From Grimontia sedimenti (GTDB taxonomy: Bacteria; Pseudomonadota; Gammaproteobacteria; Enterobacterales; Vibrionaceae): 64,000 nt of DNA. The position numbers and the translations under genes were made by a program. The stretch covers positions 186,001 to 250,000 of the forward strand of contig NZ_JAALDL010000004.1 in the NCBI RefSeq assembly GCF_011045095.1, written 5' to 3'. Of the stretch, positions 55,435 to 63,609 are shown piece by piece. Under the pieces are notes generated by a model that saw nothing but the letters and a program-made list of their open reading frames with translations, made no database searches and was not told the DNA's origin. Every line of letters begins with the position of its first letter. The stretch's first letter is position 1.

Positions 55435-55483
55435 AGTGTCTGTCCCAGTTTGTACCATCTGTCCCAGTTTGTACCAGTTTGTA
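55435..55483. repeat. REP-like GTCCCAG repeats near the transposase
   Basis: CTGTCCCAGTTTGTACC occurs twice in tandem (55439-55455 and 55459-55475), followed by a partial third. The reverse complement gives AACTGGGACAGACACT, related to the AACTGGGACACACACT at 56048 and to the ends of the 158-bp repeats. Possible recognition sites of the RAYT enzyme. Confidence 0.5.
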
Positions 55484-55565
55484 CTTCTGCTTCAGACTTA
55501 CATGACGCGGTCAAGCACACTGGCGGTGTAGCAACATCCGGTATAAAACCTTACAAGTGAGAGAT

Positions 55566-56005
55566 ATGGCGAAAATTAATGATGCTGGTTCGGTGATTTC
55601 TGTCGATGCAATCGAAGTATTGGAATCACGGTTAGAGAGCTCCCTTCCTCGGAGTTACCGAGAATTTCTCATGAACTATGGTGGAGGGTATCCTGAACCT
55701 GATTGTTATATATTTTCGGGTGAAAAAGACGGTTCGGATGTTCAGAGATTCTACGGTTTAAATCGCAGTGACTCCTACGATTTGGTCAAAATTCTAAAAG
55801 CCTTTAATGACAGAATTCCAAAAGAGCTAATGCCAATAGCGCGAGACTCTGGGGGAAATCAAATATGTATTGGGCTCAGAGGTGTATATAGAGAGAAGAT
55901 TTATTTTGGGATCATGAGCAATCGCCTGGTCATGATGGTAAGCAGTTTGAATTAAAGCTGATTGCCTCTAGTTTTGTAGAGTTTCTTCAGAGCCTGGAGG
56001 AATGA
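55566..56005 (+). pseudogene. SUKH-family (SMI1/KNR4) immunity-like gene, frameshifted
   Basis: The unbroken part encodes about 129 residues with SUKH features: LESSLPRSYREFLMNYGGGYPEPD and PIARDSGGNQICIGLRG. The expected end YFWDHEQSPGHDGKQFELKLIASSFVEFLQSLEE is present but one frame over; the shift lies at four T (55904-55907), where five are needed. As sequenced, it ends early at 55955 with an unrelated tail. SUKH proteins neutralise polymorphic toxins; no toxin gene is adjacent. Confidence 0.75.
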
Positions 56006-56125
56006 GAAGAAAGGCACTGACGTAAAACGAACAGAGACACGAGTAACTAACTGGGACACACACTCTAAGAAAGCCCACTCCAAGAAAGCCTCAAACTCGA
56101 AGTGGCTCGAGGGCCAGGATAAAGT

Positions 56126-56779
56126 ATGCGAGACGAATATTTAGAATTATTTATTGAAGAACTGGGTGAGCCTACTCAATACAGACCTGTATCACAGGCC
56201 GAACTTTCGGTATATCGCGGCATTTTACCTGATAAATTGTTGGAATACTGGCAGGAGATTGGCTGGAGTGGTTTTGCCGACGGTCAGTTTTGGCTTGTTA
56301 ATCCTACTGACTATGACCATCTTGTTGAAATGTGGTTAGAGGATACTCCATTCACTGATATAGATCGCTATCGGACCATTGGTCGCAATGCTTTTGGAAA
56401 GATGTACTTGTGGGGCGAACGCACCCATCAAACCATTACTTTAAATTGCCCCATGCACGCGATTATCGCCTTGGAAAGTGAAGTTCGTGAAGTAGAGGAA
56501 GATACTGAATTAGCCATACAAGTCTTTTTGTCTAATATAGATACTGAGATAAGCGACATAGAAGACCTAAACGACAAACCCCTTTTCCCCCAAGCCCTCA
56601 AAAAACTAGGTCCATTAAAGCCAGATGAAGTCTACGGTTTTGAACCGGCTCTGATTGCCGGGGGCAACTTGAGCGTGGACAATCTTGCTATATTAAATCT
56701 GGATATTCACTTGACCATCTTACGCCAATTGGGGGCACCCCAAATTCCATTTGCCGGGGTTAACGTCAATATAGACTGA
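56126..56779 (+). CDS. GAD-like/DUF1851 immunity-type protein
   Basis: A 217-residue protein with a GAD-like N-terminal domain (LLEYWQEIGWSGFADGQFWLVNPTDY, about residues 35-60) and a C-terminal DUF1851 domain (FGKMYLWGE and the later FPQALKKLGPLKPDEVYGFEPAL). This pair of domains is typical of immunity proteins for DNase-type type VI effectors, such as Tdi1. No cognate effector lies beside it, so it may be an orphan carried for defence. Confidence 0.85.
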   Translation: MRDEYLELFIEELGEPTQYRPVSQAELSVYRGILPDKLLEYWQEIGWSGFADGQFWLVNPTDYDHLVEMWLEDTPFTDIDRYRTIGRNAFGKMYLWGERTHQTITLNCPMHAIIALESEVREVEEDTELAIQVFLSNIDTEISDIEDLNDKPLFPQALKKLGPLKPDEVYGFEPALIAGGNLSVDNLAILNLDIHLTILRQLGAPQIPFAGVNVNID

Positions 56780-56821
56780 GAGGGGTTGTTTCCAACTGTA
56801 AATGTAAAGCCCAGTCATTAA

Positions 56822-56979
56822 AAAAAACTAACAGGGACACACACTCTAAGAAAGCAACCAAAGACCCGTGTCCCCACAACGTGTTGAACACAATGCTCAG
56901 TTGCGACTGTTTGAAAATATCACCTTAGTTCTCAGTCTGGGTGGCGCTCGTTACGATTTACTCAGATTGCAAGCAACAA
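56822..56979. repeat. 158-bp direct repeat, copy B
   Basis: Gapless partner of 54135-54292 (see there). It starts with the same CTAACAGGGACAC end and stops at GCAACAA. Confidence 0.8.
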
Positions 56980-57199
56980 TTCACGTTCTTTTTGCCAACG
57001 TGTACAGCGTTGATGCCTCGCCTTACTATCACTAAGGCTCTCGCTGCGTTCGCCGTTCATTTCTTTGCGGCGGGCGTAGATTACACGCAGGAAAGCGCTT
57101 TGAACACCGTAGAGGATGGATAGAGAAACACCTACTCTCTTGATTCAAGGCATCATTACCGTTAGAGCTCCCAGAGCAGTGTTTTCCTATCCAATCGGG

Positions 57200-57265
57200 A
57201 TTCTGGCGAGGAACCAACAGCTGAGTGCGGAGAGTCAGAGCTCCCTTGCTAATCGAAGCTATTGA
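57200..57265 (+). pseudogene. Displaced 3' end of the twin SnoaL-like gene
   Basis: Twenty-two codons ending in TGA that align in frame, with no gaps, to codons 326-347 of the gene at 50099-51139 (ILARNQQLSAESQS... against ILARNQQLSADSQS...). Similarity begins abruptly at ATT. It has no start and is read as the former end of that gene, left behind when the island inserted. Confidence 0.7.
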
Positions 57266-57381
57266 TAGAATTCTTTCAGGCCAAAAATTACCCAATGGGC
57301 AAGAATTGCGCGAAGTTTGAGCGGTTTTTTGCCCGGGTATTTGGTTGAAATTCTCAAGTGTCTGTTTATCTGAAAAAACCT

Positions 57382-57397
57382 AATTGGCATATGTGTT
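57382..57397 (+). promoter_or_regulatory. Sigma-54 promoter of hcp
   Basis: TTGGCATATGTGTTGC matches the -24/-12 consensus with GG and GC exactly 12 bp apart, 50 bp before the hcp start. Sigma-54 with the activator VasH controls hcp operons in V. cholerae, supporting the call. Confidence 0.85.
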
Positions 57398-57446
57398 GCC
57401 TGTGTGTATTGGTCTATACATACACTCGCTGCAGAAGGAATACGCA

Positions 57447-57965
57447 ATGCCAACTCCATGCTATATCGCGATTGAAGGTCAAACCCAAGGCAATATCACT
57501 GCCGGTGCATTTACCGCCGATTCTGTCGGTAATATCTATGTTGAAGGTCATGAAGATGAAATGCTGGTACAGGCATTTGATCACATCGTGACTGTTCCCA
57601 CCGACCCGCAAAGTGGTCAGCCGTCAGGTCAACGTGTCCACAAACCATTCAAGTTCACCGTGGCGCTGAACAAAGCGGTACCCCTCATGTATAACGCACT
57701 GTCATCGGGTGAAATGCTGCCGAAAATTGAACTCAAGTGGTACAGAACGTCAGTAGAAGGTAAGCAGGAACACTTTTTCTCGACCATTTTGACAGACGGC
57801 ACCATCATCGATATTGACTGTCATATGCCGCACTGTCAGGACTTAGAGAAAAAAGAGTTTACTCAGCTAGTGACTGTGTCCGTGGCTTACCGAAAAATCG
57901 ATTGGGAACATACTGTCGCAGGCACATCAGGCGCCGACGACTGGAGAGCGCCGATCGAAGGGTAA
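57447..57965 (+). CDS. hcp: Hcp, type VI secretion tube protein
   Basis: A 172-residue protein that stacks as hexameric rings to form the inner tube of the type VI secretion system. Family hallmarks: CYIAIEGQTQGNITAGAF, HKPFKFTVALNKAVPLMYNAL, YRTSVEGKQEHFFSTIL and a C-terminal VSVAYRKIDWEH. ATG 57447 follows AAGGAA; the upstream extension is not used. It has a sigma-54 promoter and is followed by vgrG after a hairpin. Not linked to a structural T6SS operon here, so it is an auxiliary copy. Confidence 0.97.
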   Translation: MPTPCYIAIEGQTQGNITAGAFTADSVGNIYVEGHEDEMLVQAFDHIVTVPTDPQSGQPSGQRVHKPFKFTVALNKAVPLMYNALSSGEMLPKIELKWYRTSVEGKQEHFFSTILTDGTIIDIDCHMPHCQDLEKKEFTQLVTVSVAYRKIDWEHTVAGTSGADDWRAPIEG

Positions 57966-57972
57966 AAAAACT

Positions 57973-58003
57973 GGGTAAGCGTCTACTCAGTTGATGCTTA
58001 CCC
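57973..58003 (+). promoter_or_regulatory. Hairpin between hcp and vgrG
   Basis: GGGTAAGC (57973-57980) pairs with GCTTACCC (57996-58003), with the extra inner TC/GA pairs. No T-run. Likely lowers vgrG expression relative to hcp or stabilises hcp mRNA. Confidence 0.6.
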
Positions 58004-58051
58004 GTTATCCATCGAACAGATACCGCACAAGCGTCTAGGGATGGTTTAACG

Positions 58052-60058
58052 ATGGCGAATGCGACAGGGCTACAGTTCACTTTTCAGACCAGCAGTCTGG
58101 ATCTTTCATTGTTTGGTGTTCTTGGCTTTTCCGTTGAGGAGGGGCTTTCGACGCCCTTCGTGGCAAAAGTTGAGCTGGTAAGCCGTGAAGCAGGCGTTTC
58201 GCCTGACCAGCTGGTAGACAAAGATGGCTTACTTTGCGTATGGAAAGACGGTGTGCTGTACCGGCAATTCCATGGCATCGTCAGCCGTTTTACCCGCGGG
58301 GACACCGGTCATTCGCAAACTTACTACTTTCTGGAGCTGGTTCCTGCGCTGAAACGGTTGAGCTTGCGCCAGAACAGCCGGATCTTCCAAAGTGCTGATG
58401 CTGTTCAAATCATCTCTACGCTGCTGGAGGAGATGGGTGTTGATGATTTCGCGTTCTCACTGACACACACGCCCGCTACCCGCGAGTATTGTGTGCAGTA
58501 TCGAGAGTCTGATTTAGATTTTGTCGAACGCTTGGCAGCTGAAGAGGGAATGTTTTACTTCTTCGAGCAATCAGGCGGTAAGCATTCTCTGGTGTTTGCG
58601 GACGACAGCTCCGTACTATCTGCTATTTCTACCCCACTGACTTACGAGCCGAACATTGGCGGCGTGGCTGAATATCCCTACATCCGTAGCTTCAAACCCT
58701 CCAGCGAAATGGGGGCGTCCAGTGCAACTCTAAAAGATTACAGCTTTAAAAAACCCGACTATGGGTTGGTGCACAGCCACACAGGGACAGACCTCAGCTT
58801 TCAGCGCGCGACTTATGAACACTACGACTATCCCGGACGGTTTAAAGACGACGGTTCGGGGAAACCTTTCACTCAGTTCCGGCTTGAGTCTCTGAGGCGC
58901 GAAAGTCTTTCTGCTTCTTTGCTGAGTAATATTCCCGCCATCTCACCGGGTCTGAAAATGACGGTTGAAGGGCCTGAAGACGCGTCTGATGTCAACATGG
59001 AATGGCTCGGTGTCAGGGTTATCCATATAGGTACCCAGCCTCAGGCAGCACAAGAATCGGGGGGCGAAGGCCAAACGACCTACAACAACGAGGCTGTGGT
59101 GATTCCGGCAACCAGAACCTGGCGCCCGATGCCGAATATCAAACCCCGTGTTGATGGTCCTCAAATTGCGATTGTTGTGGGACCAGCCAATGAAGAAATC
59201 TTCTGTGATGAACATGGGCGGGTCAAAGTCCAGTTTCCTTGGGACCGAGTGGGGGAGTGGAACGAAAACTCCAGTTGCTGGGTGCGCGTCGCGCAGGGCT
59301 GGGCAGGGGCGAGCTATGGCGCTGTGAGTGTACCGAGGATCGGTCATGAAGTGATTGTCAGTTTTCTAGAGGGAGATCCGGACCAGCCGATTGTAACGGG
59401 AAGAACCTATCACGCTGCCAACCTAGTTCCGCAGTCTTTGCCGGCGCATAAAACTCAGACTGTGCTGCGGACGCAAACCCACAAAGGTGATGGCTTTAAT
59501 GAGCTGCGCTTCGAAGATGAGTCAGGCAAAGAAGAGATTTATGTCCATGCTCAGAAGGATGTTAACCGTGTCATCGAAAACAACGAAGGCGACATTGTTG
59601 GTAATGACAGGCAACGGGACGTCAAGAATAACGAAACGGTAAAAATCGGAGATACCCAGAAGATCAGTGTCGGCAATGATCAACACATCAAGGTCAACCG
59701 CTTCTTGACGGAAACGGTAGGGATAGCGAGCACACTCACGGTGGGCGGGGCATATCAAGTGACCGTCGGAGGGGCAAAAAATGAATCGGTCGCGTTGGTC
59801 AGTGCAGAGCAAGTTGGGACGATTAAATCCATTGTTGCGGGTAAATCGATTCACTCCAACACCAAGAAATACGTCGTTCAAGCGGAGAAAATCGTGCTCA
59901 GTACAAAGGGTGCAATGATTGAAATGGATGCATCCGGCATTTTGATTAAGGGCAATCAAGTCAAAATCAAAGGCAACGCAATTGATTTTTCGAGTGCGGG
60001 CGGTGGCGACAAAGAAGACAAGCCATTTAAAGAAAAATGCACCAAGGGGAAAGGGTAA
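58052..60058 (+). CDS. vgrG: VgrG, type VI secretion spike protein
   Basis: A 668-residue spike protein; trimers cap the Hcp tube. The phage gp27-like N-terminal half contains YCVQYRESDLDFVERLAAEEGMFYFFE; then the gp5-like OB-fold (VKVQFPWDRVGEWNENSSCWVRVAQGWAG) and a C-terminal beta-helix rich in valine and glycine repeats. It ends soon after the helix with a lysine-rich tail, without an effector domain. It overlaps the DUF4123 adaptor gene start (TAATG), which loads the neighbouring effector. Confidence 0.96.
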   Translation: MANATGLQFTFQTSSLDLSLFGVLGFSVEEGLSTPFVAKVELVSREAGVSPDQLVDKDGLLCVWKDGVLYRQFHGIVSRFTRGDTGHSQTYYFLELVPALKRLSLRQNSRIFQSADAVQIISTLLEEMGVDDFAFSLTHTPATREYCVQYRESDLDFVERLAAEEGMFYFFEQSGGKHSLVFADDSSVLSAISTPLTYEPNIGGVAEYPYIRSFKPSSEMGASSATLKDYSFKKPDYGLVHSHTGTDLSFQRATYEHYDYPGRFKDDGSGKPFTQFRLESLRRESLSASLLSNIPAISPGLKMTVEGPEDASDVNMEWLGVRVIHIGTQPQAAQESGGEGQTTYNNEAVVIPATRTWRPMPNIKPRVDGPQIAIVVGPANEEIFCDEHGRVKVQFPWDRVGEWNENSSCWVRVAQGWAGASYGAVSVPRIGHEVIVSFLEGDPDQPIVTGRTYHAANLVPQSLPAHKTQTVLRTQTHKGDGFNELRFEDESGKEEIYVHAQKDVNRVIENNEGDIVGNDRQRDVKNNETVKIGDTQKISVGNDQHIKVNRFLTETVGIASTLTVGGAYQVTVGGAKNESVALVSAEQVGTIKSIVAGKSIHSNTKKYVVQAEKIVLSTKGAMIEMDASGILIKGNQVKIKGNAIDFSSAGGGDKEDKPFKEKCTKGKG

Positions 60059-61047
60059 TGACAGCAACAGAAACCCTCAGTGCATCCTTGTTCGAGGCCA
60101 AAAATCAAAGTGAAGAATGTCGCCTTTATGTCCTTCTAGACCCTTCACACAACGAGCAGCTTATCGCCGCGGTTCAGGGCATGTCGACGCGTCATCGCTG
60201 CCTGTTTGTCGGGGAAGATTTAGAAGAATTTCAGGAAGAATCGCCCTGGATAGCTGAAATTCTTGAAGGAGAGCCGCTTTTTGACTGGCTACTCAAAGAA
60301 ACCTTCGGCAAACAGCAGGTCCTTTACTTTGCCAGCAATCAGGGGATAGACAGCCTCTTCATCAAGCTTCAAAGGGTCAAAGAGGTCGTCGAGCCGAGTG
60401 GGGAATTGGTTTATTTCCGGTTTTACGACGCCAATACGCTGAACCGTTATTTACCTGTGTTTTCAGAAGGACAGCGACGTGAGTTTTTCAGCGCCATGAA
60501 CAGTGTTTACGCTGAGGAAGGGGAAGAGGGCTTCTTCACGTACACGCTGAACGCGGACGCGACCATGAACTGGTCGGTATCTGGCAACATTGAAGATTCA
60601 GGCATTTACCCACTACCGGGATTAAAAACCGAAGAACATGACCCGTCTCTACCTTGGTTTTTCACCGAGGAGCAGCTTCAGTATCCGTTGTTCGCCCATC
60701 GCGACGAACTGATCGATGACTTGATTGAATACCTGGAGTATGAAGAAGTCGAAACGGTGCACTTCTATCCAAAAGGGTTTGTCCGAGCCATGGTTAATCA
60801 GGGCATAGAGCACTGTTTTACTTACAAAGTTCTGGACCTTATCCATATGCGGCTTTTCATTAACCTGATGTGGACGATCAACCCCCAGTTTCATCTACAA
60901 CCCTCCATACATCAGGTGTTATCCCAATCATCCAGCACAGAAGAAAAGTTCGATACGCTGCTGTCTGATGACTTTGAGGAAGTCTGGATACGTGCTGGCG
61001 CAGAAAAATACAAGGATTGGTGGCCTGAGGGTGAGGGGGCGTCATGA
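60058..61047 (+). CDS. DUF4123 effector-adaptor protein
   Basis: A 329-residue protein of the DUF4123 family (VasW/TEC-like), which binds a specific effector and passes it to VgrG. The N-terminus CRLYVLLDPSHNEQLIAAV and YFRFYDANTLNRYLPVFSEGQRREFF in the middle are family features. ATG 60058 shares a base with the vgrG stop codon. It overlaps the effector gene by 4 bp (ATGA). Its partner is therefore almost certainly the nuclease at 61044. Confidence 0.92.
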   Translation: MTATETLSASLFEAKNQSEECRLYVLLDPSHNEQLIAAVQGMSTRHRCLFVGEDLEEFQEESPWIAEILEGEPLFDWLLKETFGKQQVLYFASNQGIDSLFIKLQRVKEVVEPSGELVYFRFYDANTLNRYLPVFSEGQRREFFSAMNSVYAEEGEEGFFTYTLNADATMNWSVSGNIEDSGIYPLPGLKTEEHDPSLPWFFTEEQLQYPLFAHRDELIDDLIEYLEYEEVETVHFYPKGFVRAMVNQGIEHCFTYKVLDLIHMRLFINLMWTINPQFHLQPSIHQVLSQSSSTEEKFDTLLSDDFEEVWIRAGAEKYKDWWPEGEGAS

Positions 61048-61895
61048 GTAACGAATATACGCGTTTGTTAGAAGAAGCCAGAGACAAAAAGCTATGGGAA
61101 GAAGCGGGAGAGATTGCCAAAAACAACCCGCAGATCATCACAGATATCACAGGGATTTTTGACCCGACACCGGCAAGTGATGGGATTTCTGCCGTCATTT
61201 CGGCGGCAAAAGGGGACTGGCTCGGAGCCGGTTTGTCATTAGTTTCTATGATCCCTTATGCGGGGGATGCACTGGCAAAGCCTGCTAAGTTTGCCAAATA
61301 TGGGAGCAAGGTTCAGGGACTGGTCGGGCTGATGTTTAAGAAGTTCGACAATGTCGCCTCGATGACCAAGTCTTATGAAAGCGTCTTGTCCGCTACACAG
61401 GTGATGAAAGCCAGGATGCAAGCGCTGAGAAAAGCCAGAGCTCAAATGATTGATGCGCGTAAAAGGGCCTTTAAGTGCAAAAAATGCGAGCAATTTAAGC
61501 GCAAACACAAAATGCCATCTAACCGAAAAGGAACATGGAATCCACCCGGTGCCAATGACCCGAAAAGCCCGAATTTTGGCTCAGGGAAACTGACGTTTAA
61601 CAAACCTGTGGACCTTCCAAACCCGCCTGGTGGCCAGGTTAAATCAATCGATTATCAGGATGGTTTTCCTGTATTTAAGGACAAACACGTTCATGGCAGG
61701 GTGAGAGTTACTGATTTGAGCAACAACGTCGCAACTGACAGCGCATTGTTGAAGCAACAGGGGATCACGCCTCCCGGTAAAGATTGGACTCTACACCATT
61801 TTGAAGATGGTACGCTGGGTTATGTCCCTTCCAAGCTACACTCCAAAGCAAGCCATACAGGTAGCCGTTCAATCATGGACACGGATGCGTTCTAG
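61044..61895 (+). CDS. LHH-type nuclease effector (HNH/ENDO VII superfamily)
   Basis: A 283-residue antibacterial effector. An N-terminal pre-toxin segment (about residues 40-75) has the AAKGDWLGAGLSLVSMIPYAGDALAK pattern common in T6SS toxins. A CKKC pair near residue 150 could bind zinc. The C-terminus bears the LHH nuclease signature in WTLHHFEDGTLGYVPSKLHSKASHTG. No PAAR or Rhs part, so delivery relies on the DUF4123/VgrG pair. Cleavage of DNA in rival cells is expected. The next genes encode immunity proteins. Confidence 0.9.
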   Translation: MSNEYTRLLEEARDKKLWEEAGEIAKNNPQIITDITGIFDPTPASDGISAVISAAKGDWLGAGLSLVSMIPYAGDALAKPAKFAKYGSKVQGLVGLMFKKFDNVASMTKSYESVLSATQVMKARMQALRKARAQMIDARKRAFKCKKCEQFKRKHKMPSNRKGTWNPPGANDPKSPNFGSGKLTFNKPVDLPNPPGGQVKSIDYQDGFPVFKDKHVHGRVRVTDLSNNVATDSALLKQQGITPPGKDWTLHHFEDGTLGYVPSKLHSKASHTGSRSIMDTDAF

Positions 61896-61917
61896 CGACG
61901 AATTAATGAGGAAAGAT

Positions 61918-62442
61918 ATGCCGTCGAACATTGAGACACTAAGTCAGCAAATCGTTTGGAAGCCTATTGATATAGAGGATGGGGAAACACCCGAACTGTT
62001 TTGTTCGACTGAAGAACAAGTGCTAGCAGTGGAAGCATTTCTCAATACCAAGTTACCCGAAGATTACAGATGGTTCCTCAGAAATGTAGGGAGACGCTTG
62101 ATTGAGGATCAGAGAATTGAAGTCAGAGTGAACGGTATATCGCTGGAATTTTTAGACTGGTTCCGGGATGCCGTTGATGTATTGACATTCACTATGATGG
62201 CAAGCGATGTCGATGATGATGGTGACGCTCGTATCCCACCGAATTTAGCGGTGATGGAAAGCTCCATTTCCCGGGATTTATTGTTGCTTGATGTCTCTGA
62301 GAACAACTACGGGAAAGTCTGGTACATGAATGGCTATCAAGGCGAAAAAGACTGGTCTGGACACAATTATGAAGGGCTTGTGCTTTTGGCTGACTCATTC
62401 ACCGAGCTGTTGGAAAAGATTGTCCAATATGAACCCAACTGA
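61918..62442 (+). CDS. SUKH-like immunity protein 1
   Basis: A 174-residue protein of the SMI1/KNR4 (SUKH) group. VEAFLNTKLPEDYRWFLRNVG and the later NYGKVWYMN, YEGLVLLADSFTELLEKI give the fold pattern. ATG 61918 is preceded by AGGAAAG; it follows the nuclease by 22 bp and is the first candidate to neutralise it. The gene at 63052 is a close paralogue. Confidence 0.88.
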   Translation: MPSNIETLSQQIVWKPIDIEDGETPELFCSTEEQVLAVEAFLNTKLPEDYRWFLRNVGRRLIEDQRIEVRVNGISLEFLDWFRDAVDVLTFTMMASDVDDDGDARIPPNLAVMESSISRDLLLLDVSENNYGKVWYMNGYQGEKDWSGHNYEGLVLLADSFTELLEKIVQYEPN

Positions 62443-62480
62443 AATCAGCCAACCAACACCTGTTTCACAAGGAGACGCAA

Positions 62481-63059
62481 ATGAACAAAGAGAAACTGTT
62501 GTCCTTTTGGAAGCAGGAAATAGTTAGCACGGAAGACCTCGGTGACCGTTTGTCTTCTCAAGAAGCAATATCCGATTTTGAGGCCAAACATGGTGCTGTG
62601 TTACCAGAGGGGTTCAAATCTTTTCTGACAGAATACGGCGCGTGTAGTTTTAATGACCTTGAACAGAACTTTTGCGTTTATATGTTGGATGTAGGCGAAC
62701 GCAGTGTGCCGGGTTTTGTGGCGCATAACTTCATTTACAACGTGGATGATATTGAAGATACGCTGTTTGAGTTGAACGAGGAACTACCTGATTTCTGGGA
62801 AACGGATGCCGCGTTGATCCCACCCGCCATGATCCCCATTGCTGACAGCTTGGCCGATGACAATGGCTACCTTCTAATGAACTTGGCGGAGAAACATTAT
62901 GGTTCTTTGTGGCATTGGCGGTTTACCCAGAATGCATGGGGAGACAAGGGAAATGATTCCATCATCTTGATTGCCAATAGCTTCGAAGACTGGCTTGAAA
63001 GTCTGGTGACATATGAAGAAGCCGAATTGATTATGGCTCAGGGTGGGAGCAGTGTCTGA
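62481..63059 (+). CDS. SUKH-like immunity protein 2
   Basis: A 192-residue SUKH protein of a different subtype: ISDFEAKHGAVLPEGFKSFLTEYGACSFND, then IPIADSLADDNGYLLMNL and YGSLWHWRF. AAGGAG precedes the ATG. It is not closely similar to its neighbours, so it may act against another toxin. Confidence 0.88.
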   Translation: MNKEKLLSFWKQEIVSTEDLGDRLSSQEAISDFEAKHGAVLPEGFKSFLTEYGACSFNDLEQNFCVYMLDVGERSVPGFVAHNFIYNVDDIEDTLFELNEELPDFWETDAALIPPAMIPIADSLADDNGYLLMNLAEKHYGSLWHWRFTQNAWGDKGNDSIILIANSFEDWLESLVTYEEAELIMAQGGSSV

Positions 63060-63609
63060 CTCCACTCATGTGATTGAGCAGCTTTGTAAAGATATTTCTT
63101 GGAGTCCAATAGCCGAAGAGTGTGAAACGAAAGACGTTTATTGTGCAACGGAGCAAGAGCTGGTCGCGCTTGAAACGTTTCTGAATCGTAAGCTACCGAA
63201 GGATTATCGATGGTTTATGAAAAGCTATGGGATGCGCAGCTTCGAAGATGAAAGAGTTCATCTCAAGTTGAGTGGAATTTCGCTGTCTTTTCTCTCTGCA
63301 TTCCTGGCTGCCGACTCAGCACATGTTGTCACTCAAATGTATTCTGATGACGGTGAAGATAAAAGAATCCCGGATGAAAGTTTGATCATTGCGGATTCTA
63401 TTTCCGGTGATTTTTTAGTGATGGATCTTTGTGACGAGCGATTTGGCTTTATCTATTTTCTCAGCAATCTGAAGCCATGGGGAGCTTTTGAAGACAGTGA
63501 CTACCTTGTTTTAATTGCCGAGTCGCTGACAGATTTGCTGTTAAAGATTGTAGAGAATGACTCGGCTGAGGTGCCTGATTTCAATATCCCTGACGAAATG
63601 ATTCGATGA
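63052..63609 (+). CDS. SUKH-like immunity protein 3 (paralogue of immunity protein 1)
   Basis: A 185-residue SUKH protein; CATEQELVALETFLNRKLPKDYRWFMKSYGMRSFEDERV parallels the protein at 61918 throughout. GTG 63052 overlaps the previous stop and best matches the paralogue's N-terminus; GTG 63043 is a longer option. Tandem duplication and divergence of immunity genes is common at T6SS loci. Confidence 0.85.
   Translation: MSDSTHVIEQLCKDISWSPIAEECETKDVYCATEQELVALETFLNRKLPKDYRWFMKSYGMRSFEDERVHLKLSGISLSFLSAFLAADSAHVVTQMYSDDGEDKRIPDESLIIADSISGDFLVMDLCDERFGFIYFLSNLKPWGAFEDSDYLVLIAESLTDLLLKIVENDSAEVPDFNIPDEMIR

Larger units (their letters stand above)
56780..57381. other. Noncoding right end of the island and hcp upstream region
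   Basis: About 600 bp without a full gene. It holds the second 158-bp repeat (56822-56979), a 22-codon gene fragment (57200-57265) and, at the right end, the sigma-54 promoter of hcp. Between 56990 and 57190 I see nothing functional. Confidence 0.6.

Noticed and set aside
56941-57123. 60-residue ORF with a low-complexity start
   Set aside because: Lies within and after the 158-bp repeat and shows no protein family features.
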